NCBI RefSeq assembly: GCF_028476545.1
Contig: NW_026731570.1
Span: 694,001-758,000, forward strand
Direction: 5' to 3'
Length of the DNA: 64,000 nt
DNA from: Physella acuta
Taxonomy: Eukaryota; Mollusca; Gastropoda; Physidae
The notes beneath the pieces are model-generated. The model saw nothing but the letters and a program-made list of their open reading frames with translations. It was not told where the DNA came from and searched no databases. The position numbers and the translations under genes were made by a program. Shown here in pieces: positions 26,110-36,611 of this stretch (position 1 is the stretch's first letter; each line of letters begins with the position of its first letter).

Positions 26110-26580
26110 ATATGGTGGAGTGGATAGGTGGATATAGATACGTGGATACGAACAGTCAATATGATGGAATGGGTAGGTCTAGGAATGTATAGGTGGGTGG
26201 GTATGGATGAGGGGATATGGAAGAATGGATGATATTGATATGGATGAGTGGATAGGTCTGAGATCATATGGATATGGGTGAGTGGATATGGGGGTGGTTT
26301 ATGATGAGTGGTTATGCATCATATGGATATGGATGAGTGTATATTGATGAGACTATTAAGATGAGTGGATACGGACGAGTGGATAGGTCTGAGATTATAT
26401 GGGTGGGTGGATATGGATCAGTGGATGGGAATAAATGTACATGGATAGTGAATATGGAGGAATTGGATATTGATGAGTGGATATGTACAATATGCTACGT
26501 ATGGCTGGATATTGATGAATGTATTTGGATGTGTGGATCGGTATATGAGGATATGTATATGCTTTGATGTCGATGATACT
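26110..26580. repeat. intronic minisatellite, GATGAGTGGATATG-like
   Basis: Degenerate repeats of GTGGATATGGATGA-type words directly upstream (minus sense) of the loop exon at 26102. The right arm holds its own version at 61190-61715 in the complement. Confidence 0.85.
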
Positions 26581-26922
26581 AGAATGAGAAGAAAACTCGA
26601 ATGTTTGTATTAAAGTTTCAAGTATAGTTGATGCTTAATTACGCAAAAAGAAATTAATAAGCGATGAAGCGGGATAAAAAATGAGGTACACTATCATTTT
26701 TTTGGTGTGCGTATAGCTCTTGTCAATAATGAAATCGCACAAAATATCAGACTAACCTACCCTTAATCTATCTCAAATGACCTTTAACCTGAAGCTTACC
26801 TATCCCTTACCTCCATCATACGACCTTGACCGCGATGCTTACATATAATTAACCTTCCTTAGATTATCCTGACCCGGATACTTACCCACCCTACATCAGA
26901 CGACCTTGACCCCAAAGCTTAC

Positions 26923-27082
26923 CTATCCTCGACCTACAACAGTCGACCTCTGACCTCGTGCCCTGGAAAGCGTCACAGTCGACCTGTGGGACGAGCCTCT
27001 GGATGCTCCATGTCTTGTTACTCCAGGGCGTGCTCGTGCAGTCTTGGTGCCATGTCTGGTTCCGGTCCACGCATGCGCTAAG
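26923..27082 (-). CDS. SLC34 extracellular-loop exon 2 of those seen
   Basis: A 160-bp exon starting in phase 0 and ending in phase 1. The acceptor TCCGTCCGCAG precedes 27082 and the donor GATAG|GTAAGC follows 26923. It encodes LSACVDRNQTWHQDC..TWSIQRLV..VDCDAFQGTRSEVDCC: five Cys and sequons NQT and NKT, as expected for the glycosylated, disulfide-linked loop. The junctions join in frame to the exons at 28271 and 26102. The copy at 60917-61076 has the same length with about six residue changes. Confidence 0.88.
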
Positions 27083-27124
27083 CTGCGGACGGAAGTGTAA
27101 ACTTTGGTCACGTGAGCTGTTTAC

Positions 27125-27365
27125 AATATATGTACCTCGCGGTTCATGGGGCAAGTGGAGTAGACTTCGCCAATTTCTTTGACCTCGCAATATGAAGGGA
27201 TAGTGTGGTAAGCATTATGCCTGGTCGATATTTTTCCCTAAAATAAGGTGGGTTCCCATCTAAACTGGGGGGGGGGGGGGGGTCCGAGACGTTCTACTTT
27301 CTTGAACCCGGATTCGAACTCGAGACTTTCGTGTCAGAAGTCTAGAGCTCTATCGCTATGCCGTA
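27125..27365 (-). mobile_element. SINE copy in SLC34 intron
   Basis: Full-length minus-strand SINE: head near 27365, B box in reverse as GAACCCGGATTCGAACTCGA, body and tail towards 27125, with a poly-G run inside. Its counterpart in the right arm is 60650-60865. Confidence 0.85.
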
Positions 27366-27369
27366 AAAT

Positions 27370-27515
27370 CGAGTAAAATTTCCCTTTTCGAACATAACGG
27401 TCCAAGCGGCAAGTCAAGTAGAGTTTATTTGTTTCTGTCACCCAAAGAATTGAACCCGGATTTGAACTCAAGATTTTCCTGTTAGCAGTCGTATGCTCTA
27501 CCACGCTGTCACATG
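27370..27515 (-). mobile_element. SINE copy, internally deleted
   Basis: Head (CTCTACCACGCTGTCAC in reverse) and tail (AAGTAGAGTTTATTTG) are joined without the central body. The same deletion is seen in the right-arm copy 60520-60640, so it predates the duplication. Confidence 0.8.
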
Positions 27516-27659
27516 AAGTCGTTAAGTCCTTACAACGATCTCTAACGTTAACGTAGTGAAATCGGGTCTATACAACTTACGCGAACCGTTTAACTTTAGA
27601 ACAAAATTTAACCGAGACAGTTGAACCACAAACGTTAACCATTAAACTCAACCATCAAC

Positions 27660-27850
27660 ATCTTTCTTTCGAATCCGGGTTCAAGTCAGTAAAATGTCCC
27701 TGAGTCCACCCAACTCTGATGGGTACGTAACGCAAGTTAGGGAAATAAAGGCGGCTGGACAAAGCGCTAATCACACTATTACTTCATATGCCGAGGTCTC
27801 TGAAGCAGATGAACTCTACTTCATCTCTACCATGTGTCTTGGACACGAAC
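27660..27850 (+). mobile_element. SINE copy, 5'-truncated, plus strand
   Basis: Starts inside the B box (TCGAATCCGGGTTCAAGT) and runs through the body to a tail that leads into the (GAT)n array. The right-arm counterpart is 60143-60335. Confidence 0.82.
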
Positions 27851-27864
27851 AGGACAAGACGAAG

Positions 27865-27883
27865 ATGATGTTGATGTTGTTGT

Positions 27884-27917
<34 letters not shown>

Positions 27918-28162
27918 GGTAATGATTATGATGATGATGATGATGATGATGATGATGGTAACGATGATGATGATGATAATAATGATAATCTTGACGCTGA
28001 TGATGATGATGATGATGATAATGATGATGATGATGATTGTGATGATGGTGATGATGATGATGATGATGATGGTGATGATGGTGGTGATGATGATGATGAT
28101 GATGATGATGGTGATGATTATAATGAAGATGATAGTGATGATGATGATGATGATGATGATTG

Positions 28163-28232
<70 letters not shown>

Positions 28233-28250
28233 GATGATAATGATGTTGAT
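27865..28250 (+). repeat. (GAT)n microsatellite in SLC34 intron
   Basis: About 385 bp of GAT/GATGAT with interruptions (GTG, AAT), ending about 20 bp from the exon donor at 28270. It gives long Asp, Met and His frames that are not genes. The right-arm equivalent is about 240 bp. Confidence 0.96.
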
Positions 28251-28270
28251 TAACTTTCTGCTGATCGTAC

Positions 28271-28456
28271 CTCCTGACAGAAGCCAGTCTTCTGTGCATG
28301 CGTGTAGTTGGCCGCAGTCTTGAAGACCTTCGACTTTTTGGCCTCACAGCACTGTGCAGGTGTCTTCTTGTCACAGCACACCTTCATGATGGCGCGGTCG
28401 TAGTCGAAGTCAGGATCAGTGCCGTCTGCAATCTTGTTGATGGCGTTCTTGTCGAT
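28271..28456 (-). CDS. SLC34 extracellular-loop exon 1 of those seen
   Basis: A 186-bp exon (62 codons, phase 0). The acceptor CCCCACTCTCAG precedes 28456 and the donor CAGGAG|GTACGA follows 28271. It encodes IDKNAINKIADG..IMKVCCDKKTPAQCCEAKK..NYTHAQKTGFCQE. The opening IDKNAINKIA closely resembles LDKSVINQIA at the start of the large extracellular loop of vertebrate SLC34A2, the key link to this family. It has two Cys-Cys pairs, a further Cys and one sequon (NYT). Exons for the N-terminal half (roughly 200-250 residues with the first QSSS repeat) should lie at higher coordinates but I could not find them. Confidence 0.9.
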
Positions 28457-28540
28457 CTGAGAGTGGGGTGGAACATATTGGCACTGTTAGATTACGGTAC
28501 ATAAAACAGAACAAAATACTTTACAGACCAATGTTAACTC

Positions 28541-28613
28541 GTCCCCGTAGCGCAGGGGATAGCGCGCAGGACTTCTAATCCAGAGGTCGCGGGTTCGAAT
28601 CCCGCCGCGGATG
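28541..28613 (+). tRNA. tRNA-Arg (anticodon TCT), slightly degenerate
   Basis: A 73-nt cloverleaf without an intron. D arm GCGC..GCGC, anticodon loop CTTCTAA with TCT, T arm GCGGG-TTCGAAT-CCCGC and B box GGTTCGAATCC are intact. Flaws: an A-A mismatch in the anticodon stem (CAGGA with TCCAG), a C-C mismatch and a G-T end pair in the acceptor stem. A T8 run just downstream could terminate Pol III. It lies in the SLC34 upstream intron. It may be weak or inactive. Confidence 0.88.
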
Positions 28614-28879
28614 ATTTTTTTTGTTGTTTTGTAGGGGGCGAGTTCGTTTGTCTCAACACGTTTAAATGTTAATGAAATAATTATATGAGTATTATGTGCA
28701 GTAATTTATCCAATGCAGGGGTAATAAATTAAATTTGATTGAACTAATATTTCCCTTACAGTAAAAGAAAATTTCTTCACGATAATGAATCAAAATTGCC
28801 ACTGTTATTGTGTAGCCTGGGCAAGGGCGCATCCACAGTATATCTACAGTGTACATTCGGTGCATATACAGGGATGGTT

Positions 28880-29071
28880 AATGCCGTCATACACTTTTTA
28901 AAAAGTATCTATCATAACAAATTTTCTTTCCATACGAAGGATGAAGATGAAGATGACCCTTTTGACACCACTGTGGTTGGACCGTGGATGTTTAAGTGGG
29001 AGATGACCCACACAAATCGCCACACAGAGAAACTTTTACTGCGAACAACTATTCCTGCGGATAGTTCTTAA
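28880..29071 (+). other. unassigned open segment, possible exon
   Basis: An open frame with non-repetitive amino-acid use (MVNAVIHFLKSIYHN, then an acidic DEDEDD stretch and GPWMFKWEM), stopping at 29071. A CAG sits just upstream at about 28880. I do not recognise it. It could be a terminal exon, a transposon piece or chance; it has no counterpart in the right arm. Confidence 0.2.
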
Positions 29072-29297
29072 AATTTTTATATTCCTAATGTGGTATTTAA
29101 CATTCATATATTATTATAACTTCCGTTGACTTGATGAGTTTCTTTTTTGCTAGTTCAGCAGAATTTCCTTAAGAAAGATATTTTATTTGCAGAGTCTTAA
29201 GATGTATCTAATACAAGCCTACAACGTTACCATGGTTTGTACATAAATGTAGGCCTATTAAAAGAAAGAAAAAAAGCATGTTTGTGTTTGTGTCTCT

Positions 29298-29859
<562 letters not shown>

Positions 29860-30630
29860 AGTCTCTCGACCTAGGGGGAACATCCAAGGGCGCGGACAAT
29901 CTCTTCAAATGTCGTTTTCTCGGCATTAATATTAAAGTTGGTTGATATAAGTAATTTCTAATTATTAGAATAACAGCTAACAATTACTAGGAGTTGTAAT
30001 TACACTTCTTTTTTATTAATCACCAAATGTTTTTAATACCTTTTTTGGATTTTAATTTTCTATAATTTACACTGATTTGTTTACTTGATTTTGCTAAAAT
30101 TTATTTTATTATTTTTTCCATTTCTTTTTATCAGTTAATTTCATAATTACCTCCCTTGAACAAAAACTCAATATTTGTTTTCTCCCTTATCAAAAAAGTT
30201 CCACGCGCGAGATATTTTGACTCAAGCAAAAGACGAGAGCAAACCGCTGTGAACTTTGTTACACCATGGTGCACTCTCGGGACTTACACTAATATTCTGT
30301 GCCAGCGTTTAGTTCCATGTGGGGTGGGGGGGGGGTGTGATGGAATCTAGTGAGGGGGAGATAAATGTTTGGGTGATTTTGGTAGAGACTATTTTTGTAT
30401 CGAGTTTAGCTTTGGGAGATTTTTAGTGTGGGAGAGTTTAGTGTGGGAAAATTTAGTGTGGGAGAATTTAGTGTGTAAGAATTTAGTGTGTGGGTATTTA
30501 GCGTGGGGGAATTTAGTGTGGGAGAATTGAGTGTGGGAGAATTTAGTGTGGGACATTTTTTGTGGGGGAGTTTAGAGTGGGAGAATTTAGTGCGGGACAA
30601 TTTTGTGTGGGAGAATTAGGTGTGGGAGAA
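29860..30630 (-). mobile_element. LINE leader R, copy 5, with ORF1 stub
   Basis: Minus-strand R (30630 to about 29930) with 15-mers at about 30425-30560. It runs directly into a stub of LINE ORF1 type 1 at about 29860-29912, which reads PLDVPPRSRD in one frame. This is another locus where R leads into ORF1. Confidence 0.82.
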
Positions 30631-30633
30631 ATG

Positions 30634-30634
30634 A

Positions 30635-30718
<84 letters not shown>
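30634..30718. repeat. (TA)n microsatellite
   Basis: About 42 TA units interrupting the 5' part of an R copy. Confidence 0.97.
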
Positions 30719-30720
<2 letters not shown>

Positions 30721-30999
30721 GTGTGCATAGGCCTACATAAGCGTATCATTTAAATATATGCCCCATACGCGTACATGTATATTTAATCACTACAGACTTA
30801 ATAGTAACGATGTGTATCTATAGTCTGTTAATATTACAGTTGGATGTAGCATTGTTTTCTCTACAGTTAGCTTTTTTACGTCATTGTGTCACCCCCCCCC
30901 CCCCCCCATCCCTTCTAATAATTGACACTTTGTACGTAAAAGATTATTTAACTTTAATTAATCATTAAAGGAACTGGCAAATAGCATTTTTCTTCTGTA

Positions 31000-31092
31000 C
31001 ATCTTGCAATTTTTTGCCTTGGTGTCACCCCTACCCCGAACGCAGTCACCCGGTGCACCCCGCACCCATCGCCCGTCCTCGCTACGCCTCTG
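31000..31092. mobile_element. hAT MITE fragment
   Basis: Right end of the 2727-3042 MITE family: TTTTTGCCTTGGTGTCACCC, then CCGTCCTCGCTACGCCTCTG as terminus. The left half is missing. Confidence 0.7.
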
Positions 31093-31194
31093 TTATTAAA
31101 TAATATATTATATCATTAGCTTGTGCGCTCCTTGGTTTTATTTTATGATCGAGATTTAATTACTTTTCACCTATGTTTTAATATGCAAATATCC

Positions 31195-31560
31195 TGAGAG
31201 ACTATTCCATGCGTCACATATTAGTGCATCAACTCGCGGCAATTCTAGTAGAGCTGTCCAGTTGTGCAGTGAAACGTGCGTGTTTCTCTGGACCTACAAA
31301 TCTTCTAATTGATCTTGATTTCCGTGAAATTACCACTCCTCAAATGTTTGGTTTTCAAATCCAGCAATTTCATTTGAAGCGAATCAGCATCAATTCTAAA
31401 TGGCTCAATGTTGATCTCATTTGTTTTTGTGTTGAGAGAATCTACTATGAACACCATTGAACTTGCATTTTTTTTTAAATTGCTCAAATCTCTCAAACCA
31501 AAGGAACATAATATATAATATATATTCAAACAAAAGGATAATCATGAATGTAGCTTCCGT
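31195..31560 (-). pseudogene. hAT transposase remnant
   Basis: The minus strand carries ASSMVFIVDSLNTKTNEIN and IDADSLQMKLLDLKTKHL, a segment typical of the C-terminal half of Charlie/Buster-like hAT transposases, followed in broken frames by the block ending DAWNSL. The CAGGGG ends are absent. Confidence 0.75.
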
Positions 31561-32370
31561 AGTATTTCTATACTTGTACTGTAGCTTAATATCAAGTATA
31601 AAAATCATAACACAAGGCGGAAGGGGGTGGGGGGGTGGAAGGGTTCATTGGCTTTGCTTAGAGTGTTGGGCTGGGTGAAATGTTGTGACTAATGCGGTGT
31701 TTTACCTGCCAGAACGTCAAGGGATGTAACCTTCCTAGTGTATAATGTGTGTATTTTATTTGTTGTCTCCCTTTGACCAGTCTTCTTGTCCGTCGCCACA
31801 TGGTTCCTAAGGTCGTGTCCTCTGTAAGTCTTTAGTACCTGTCGGTCACTGTCGTTCACCTTTTCACGGGTGTGTCTAGCCTAATGTTGAACTTTGTCAC
31901 GTCCACTGTGCTTTATCCTTCGTTTGTCCTTTCTTACCATTCCGTCTCCGTCGTTATCAGATTGGTGTGTTGTGTATGTTAGGCATCATGCTGACTCGAG
32001 TTTGTAGTCTTAAAAGGAAGGGGGGGGGGGAGGGGTTGTTGGGGTGTGAACTGTGTTTGTGTATAAGGAGGGGGGAGGGTCAATGGGTATATCTTATACC
32101 AGACTTTTATTGACATTCTTAATATAATAAAGAACCATGAATAATAACATACAGGAAAATGCACCGTGTAACACACTTACACCTGTACGTTCATAACAAA
32201 CATTCGTATACAAACATTTCAGCAAAGTACAAAAACGGGGAAGAGTTTTTCCCTTTAAATTGAAACAACTTCAAAAAAGAATTTTACATTTAAAATACCT
32301 TTTTCCCTTTATATTAAGGGGTAATTAATACAGGTCCTTTGTGGACAGAAGTGTGCTATTTGTACTTATA
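31561..32370. other. no gene seen
   Basis: Mixed-composition DNA with a G-rich stretch at 31610-31640 and another at 32020-32075. No supported feature. Confidence 0.5.
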
Positions 32371-32659
32371 CTTTTTACAAGCTTTTATTTAACTCACTTC
32401 CTCTGTCGTCAGTCTGTCTAGATGGAAACGCAGGAGTGAAAATTCGGACAGTTCTACTTGACCGATACGATTCAAAGTTAGCACGTGGGTCAAGACATGA
32501 AGACAATGCAATCTGAAACTAAATTTGACTTAATTGGATGCCTAATTAATTTTTTATGAATTAATTAAAATTTGGACCGAATTAGTAGGCATGTCTAGCC
32601 AACCACACCACACGCGTCATCACCTTCAATAGCTGCGCCATCACGTAATGGCTGCGTTC

Positions 32660-32714
32660 AAAAACCATTGCGCGCCTACTGAACGTGATGTTCAGTAGGC
32701 GCGCAATGGTTTTT
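32660..32714. repeat. perfect 25-bp stem hairpin
   Basis: AAAAACCATTGCGCGCCTAC..GAAC and its exact complement, separated by GTGAT. It is repeated unchanged at 33304-33358. Confidence 0.95.
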
Positions 32715-32760
32715 AGTCATGTAACTCTATTGTAAATAAAACATGTAAAGTACTGAAAAA

Positions 32761-33020
32761 AAATTCATAAAAAACGTTTTAATAACAAGCTTTTATGTAA
32801 TGATGCACTAAAAAGTAGAAAATAAATTATAGACTACTATTTAAATAACTATAAAGAAAAGCGTGGGTGTCTTCCTTAACATTAGTAAAGGTATCCAATA
32901 GATACTAAAGTGACCCACGCTTTTCTTTATAGTTATTTAAATAGTAGTCTATTATTTATTTTCTACTTTTTAGTGCATCATTACATAAAAGCTTGTTATT
33001 AAAACGTTTTTTATGAATTT
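32761..33020. mobile_element. fold-back MITE
   Basis: Inverted arms of about 108 bp (outer AAATTCATAAAAAACGTTTT; inner TATAAAGAAAAGCGTGGGT) around a 40-bp centre. The arms are nearly perfect. No coding content. Confidence 0.9.
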
Positions 33021-33303
33021 TTTTACAAGCTTTTATTTAACTCACTTCCTTTGTCGTCAGTCTAGACGGAAACGCAGGAGTGAAAATTCGGACAGTTCTA
33101 CTTGACCGAGACGATTCACAGTTGGCACGTGGGTCAAGACATGAAGACAATGCAATCTGAAACTAAATTTGACTTAATTGGATGCCTAATTAATTTTTTA
33201 TGAATTAATAAAAATTTGGACCGAATTAGTAGGCATGTCAAGCCAACCACACCACACGCGTCATCACCTTCAATAGCTGCGCCATCACGTAATGGCTGCG
33301 TTC

Positions 33304-33358
33304 AAAAACCATTGCGCGCCTACTGAACGTGATGTTCAGTAGGCGCGCAATGGTTTTT
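33304..33358. repeat. perfect 25-bp stem hairpin, second copy
   Basis: Identical to 32660-32714. Confidence 0.95.
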
Positions 33359-33410
33359 AATCATGTAACTCTATTGTAAATAAAACATGTAAAGTACTGA
33401 AAAAAAAAAT

Positions 33411-33668
33411 GCATAAAAAACGTTTTAATAACAAGCTTTTATGTAACAATGCACTAAAAAAGTAGAAAATAAATTATAGACTACTTTTTAAATAACTATA
33501 AAGAAAAGCGTGAGTGTCTTCCTTAACATTAGTAAAGGTATCCAATAGATACTAAAGTGACCCACGCTTTTCTTTATAGATATTTAAATAGTAGTCTATA
33601 ATTTATTTTCTACTTTTTAGTGCATTGTTACATAAAAGCTTGTTATTAAAACGTTTTTATGATTTTTT
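33411..33668. mobile_element. fold-back MITE, second copy
   Basis: Second tandem copy of the element at 32761-33020, with a few substitutions and one added A. Confidence 0.9.
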
Positions 33669-33754
33669 TTTTCCTTTATAGGAAAGGGTAATCGAGGATT
33701 ACAAATAAAAATATCTTCAATATCACAACATACTATAAAGCAATGCTCGTGGAG

Positions 33755-34747
33755 TTTTCTCGGCATTAATATTAAAGCTGGTTGATATAAGTAACTTCTA
33801 ATTATCGATTAACAACTAACAATTACTATGAGTTGAAATTAACACTTTTTTTATTAATCACCAAAGGTTTTAAATACCATTTTTGTATTTTAATTTTCTA
33901 TAATTTATACTTATGTTTGTTTATTGGTTTTGGCTTTAAAATATATTATTATTTTTTCCATTTCTTTTTATCATTTAATTGTATAATTATTTCCCTTGAA
34001 AAAAACTCAATATTTATTTTCTCCCTTAACATAAAAGTTCCACACGATATATTTTGACTCAAACAAAAGACGAGAGCAAACCGCTGTGAACTGTTTAGTT
34101 CAGGGGTCGCCAACCTGCGGCTCGCGAGCCGCATGCGGCTCTTTTGGTGCCAGTTGCGGCTCTTCAGCTCCATGCACAAACATTAATAATTATTTTATTT
34201 TATTTTCAAAACTCATAAAAATATTAGTCTGCAACATTCGGTAATAAACGATATAACAATAGATATAAACAATAAACATTCACTATTATATTAGAATATT
34301 TAGTTACTCCCTATCTCAATGGACTTCCCATTACATTGTCCATTCCGAATTGAAACATTCAACTTCATAGTGGATAGATATCACAAGGAAATTAAACCAG
34401 CTAAGTGTAAAACTAAAAAGAAAACCCAGCCTATGTCTTGCTTGAAGAAGTGTTTTGTTTCGAAAAAAAAAAAAAAATTTTGTTGAATACATGGTGAGCG
34501 GTAAATTACTTAATTACGAAAAATCTGAAAAAAATTATCGTTATGAAACCAATGCCACTATTCAATCACTTCAGCATTAATATAAACAAAATGAAGGGTG
34601 TTTTCACTGAGAGATTTGAGCTATTCAAGACAAATGCAAGTACTTTGACTTACATAGTAGATCATCTCAACACAAAATTCAAATGAGATTATTTCATATA
34701 TTCAAAGCTATTTATTTTAAATTATATATATAGTATATTTGTTTAGG

Positions 34748-34797
<50 letters not shown>

Positions 34798-35320
34798 CCT
34801 AGACACATGTATTCTATTGATATAAAAATGTTAGTGGCTCTTTAAAAATCGGGTAATGTTGTAAATTGTAACTTTTGGCTCTTTCGGCTCAAAAGGTTGC
34901 CGACCCCTGGTTTAGTTCCATGTGGGGTGGGGGGGGGGGGGGGGGGAAGGGAGTGTGTGATGGAATCTAGTGAGGAGGGATTGAATGTTTGGATGATTTT
35001 GGTAGAGACTATTTTTTTATCGAGTTTAGCTTTAGGAGATTTTTAGTGTGGGAGAGTTTTGTGTGGTAAAATTTAGTGTGGGAGAATTTAGTGTGCGGGA
35101 ATTTAGTTTGTGGGTATTTAGCGTGGGGGAATTTAGTGTGGGAGAATTGAGTGTGGGAGAATTTAGTGTGGGAGAATTTAGTGTGCGGGAATTTAGTTTG
35201 TGGTTATTTAGCGTGGGGGAATTTAGTGTGGGAGAATTGAGTGTGGGAGAATTTAGTGTGGGAATTTTTTTTTGTGGGGAAGTTTAGAGTGGGATAATTT
35301 TATGTTTAGTTGAATGTTTA
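33755..35320 (-). mobile_element. LINE leader R, copy 6, split by a hAT element
   Basis: Minus-strand R in two parts (34918-35320 with the 15-mers and G run, and 33755-34092), separated by the hAT insertion 34101-34909. At the low-coordinate end it continues into leader sequence TTTGTAATCCTCGATTAC, shared with the ORF1 locus at 54700, then is cut off at about 33680. Confidence 0.85.
34101..34909 (+). mobile_element. hAT transposon, deletion derivative, 8-bp TSD
   Basis: The left end CAGGGGTCGCCAACCTGCGG and right end GGTTGCCGACCCCTG are flanked by perfect duplications GTTTAGTT (34093-34100, 34910-34917). An internal remnant of the transposase C-terminal half is seen (FTERFELFKTNASTLTYIV). 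A (TA)n tract lies at 34751-34795. Mostly deleted and not coding for an intact enzyme. Confidence 0.93.
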
Positions 35321-36600
35321 GTACCGACAGGTTAGGGGTGTGTAGGCGTGTAGCTATCACGGGGTGTGGGGATACAGTAGAGTTTTATAGGTAAAAAATT
35401 GCTGTTCACATAAAAGCGTTATTAAAGTTAACAAAACAACTGTAAGTGTTAATGGAGACAAGCGAGTTTACGAGATTCCTTCCATAGTGTTGTTGACATG
35501 GAATAAAAACGTGCTTTTTAGATATAGACCGTAAAAAAAAAAAAAAATAAAAACTTAAGCCTAAAATTAATTTAGAAATTTTATATTTTTAGAATAAATG
35601 CTATAAAAGTTGCAAATCCAGAGAACTTGAAAATAATGTGTTGAGTTTAAGGCTACATTTCTATTTATTTTCATCAAGCCTAAGTTATAACCGGATGTTT
35701 CACTTTCGTAAGACAAATATTGATTGGCTGTACAGTAACTTAGTGATCGATAACTATTTGTTTACAAAACTTTGCAGATCAAGTTTTTAAATAACAATGC
35801 AAATTTAAAACCCCATGACCTAGTTTTCTTTTTTTAGCTTACAATGTGTACAATAAAATTTATGTCGGCCTATCCAATAGCAGGATGCCATTGTTTATGT
35901 CGCCATTACACGTGAAAACCAAATTGTTTTTGCTTTTTTTTAAATTTTTTATTTAGTTACCGAAAATGTTAAAAACATCAAATACGTCCAACCAGACAGA
36001 CAGGATTTTACAACCATATTAATTGTAACTACGCCGTGCAAGATTTTTAAATTAATTTATGCACCTCTCAAATACCTTTGAGACTTTTCTCGCTGGCGTC
36101 CATTTGGTGATAATAAAATGAATACAAAAGGAGTAGGGGTCATTTTGTACGTTGTGGACCAAAGTACCTTACATATAAGATAATTGTAAAATAGAAACAA
36201 ATGATGGATTTACAATGTTTGTAGGCTGCATAAATAAAACAATACACAAAACGCAACGAAAGTTACAAACACGTTACAACGTTTTAATAGAAATAAGCCG
36301 GGAGTGATCTCCCCTAAACTTTCTCTAATCTAATATATATATATTTTTTTTTTTCTTTTTTTTCTTTTTTTTTTTTTTTTTTTTTAAGAACTGGTAACTT
36401 TTGTATATTGTAACTTTTGGCTCTTCCTTCTCAAAAGGTTGCCGACCCCTTGTGTAGGTTGATTGTTGTTTTTTTTTTCTTTGTTTTTTTTCTCTATTTT
36501 CTTTTTTTTTTGGTCATATTTGTCAAGTTTTACAAAACGTCTAATATATGTTATATTCAATATTCCTAGATTAATCATGTCAAGTTTTACACTAAACGAA
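35321..36600 (-). other. AT-rich DNA with a LINE 3'-UTR piece
   Basis: 36195-36260 matches the LINE 3' UTR at 19555-19620 (shared TTTACAATGTTTGTA and GCTGCATAAAT, same strand), so the ORF1 at 36612 seems joined to a LINE 3' end without ORF2. A hAT right-end fragment lies at 36405-36453 (AAAAGGTTGCCGACCCC). T-rich runs at 36343-36385. The remainder is unrecognised. Confidence 0.55.
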
Positions 36601-36611
36601 ATGTATAATAT

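Larger units (their letters stand above)
32377..33670 (+). repeat. 648-bp tandem duplication with nested fold-backs
   Basis: Two tandem copies (32377-33024 and 33025-33670) starting ACAAGCTTTTATTTAACTC, with few differences. Each contains a conserved segment, a perfect short hairpin and a long fold-back element. A diverged single copy lies at 13441-13820 without the fold-back, so the fold-back is probably a later insertion. Confidence 0.92.

Noticed and set aside
25700-26137. Plus-strand 145-codon frame and its right-arm partner at 61684-62034
   Set aside because: Antisense to the SLC34 loop exon plus intron; exon phases on the other strand are consistent.
27694-28374. Long poly-Met, poly-Asp and poly-His frames
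   Set aside because: They are the frames of the (GAT)n microsatellite with SINE sequence at one end.
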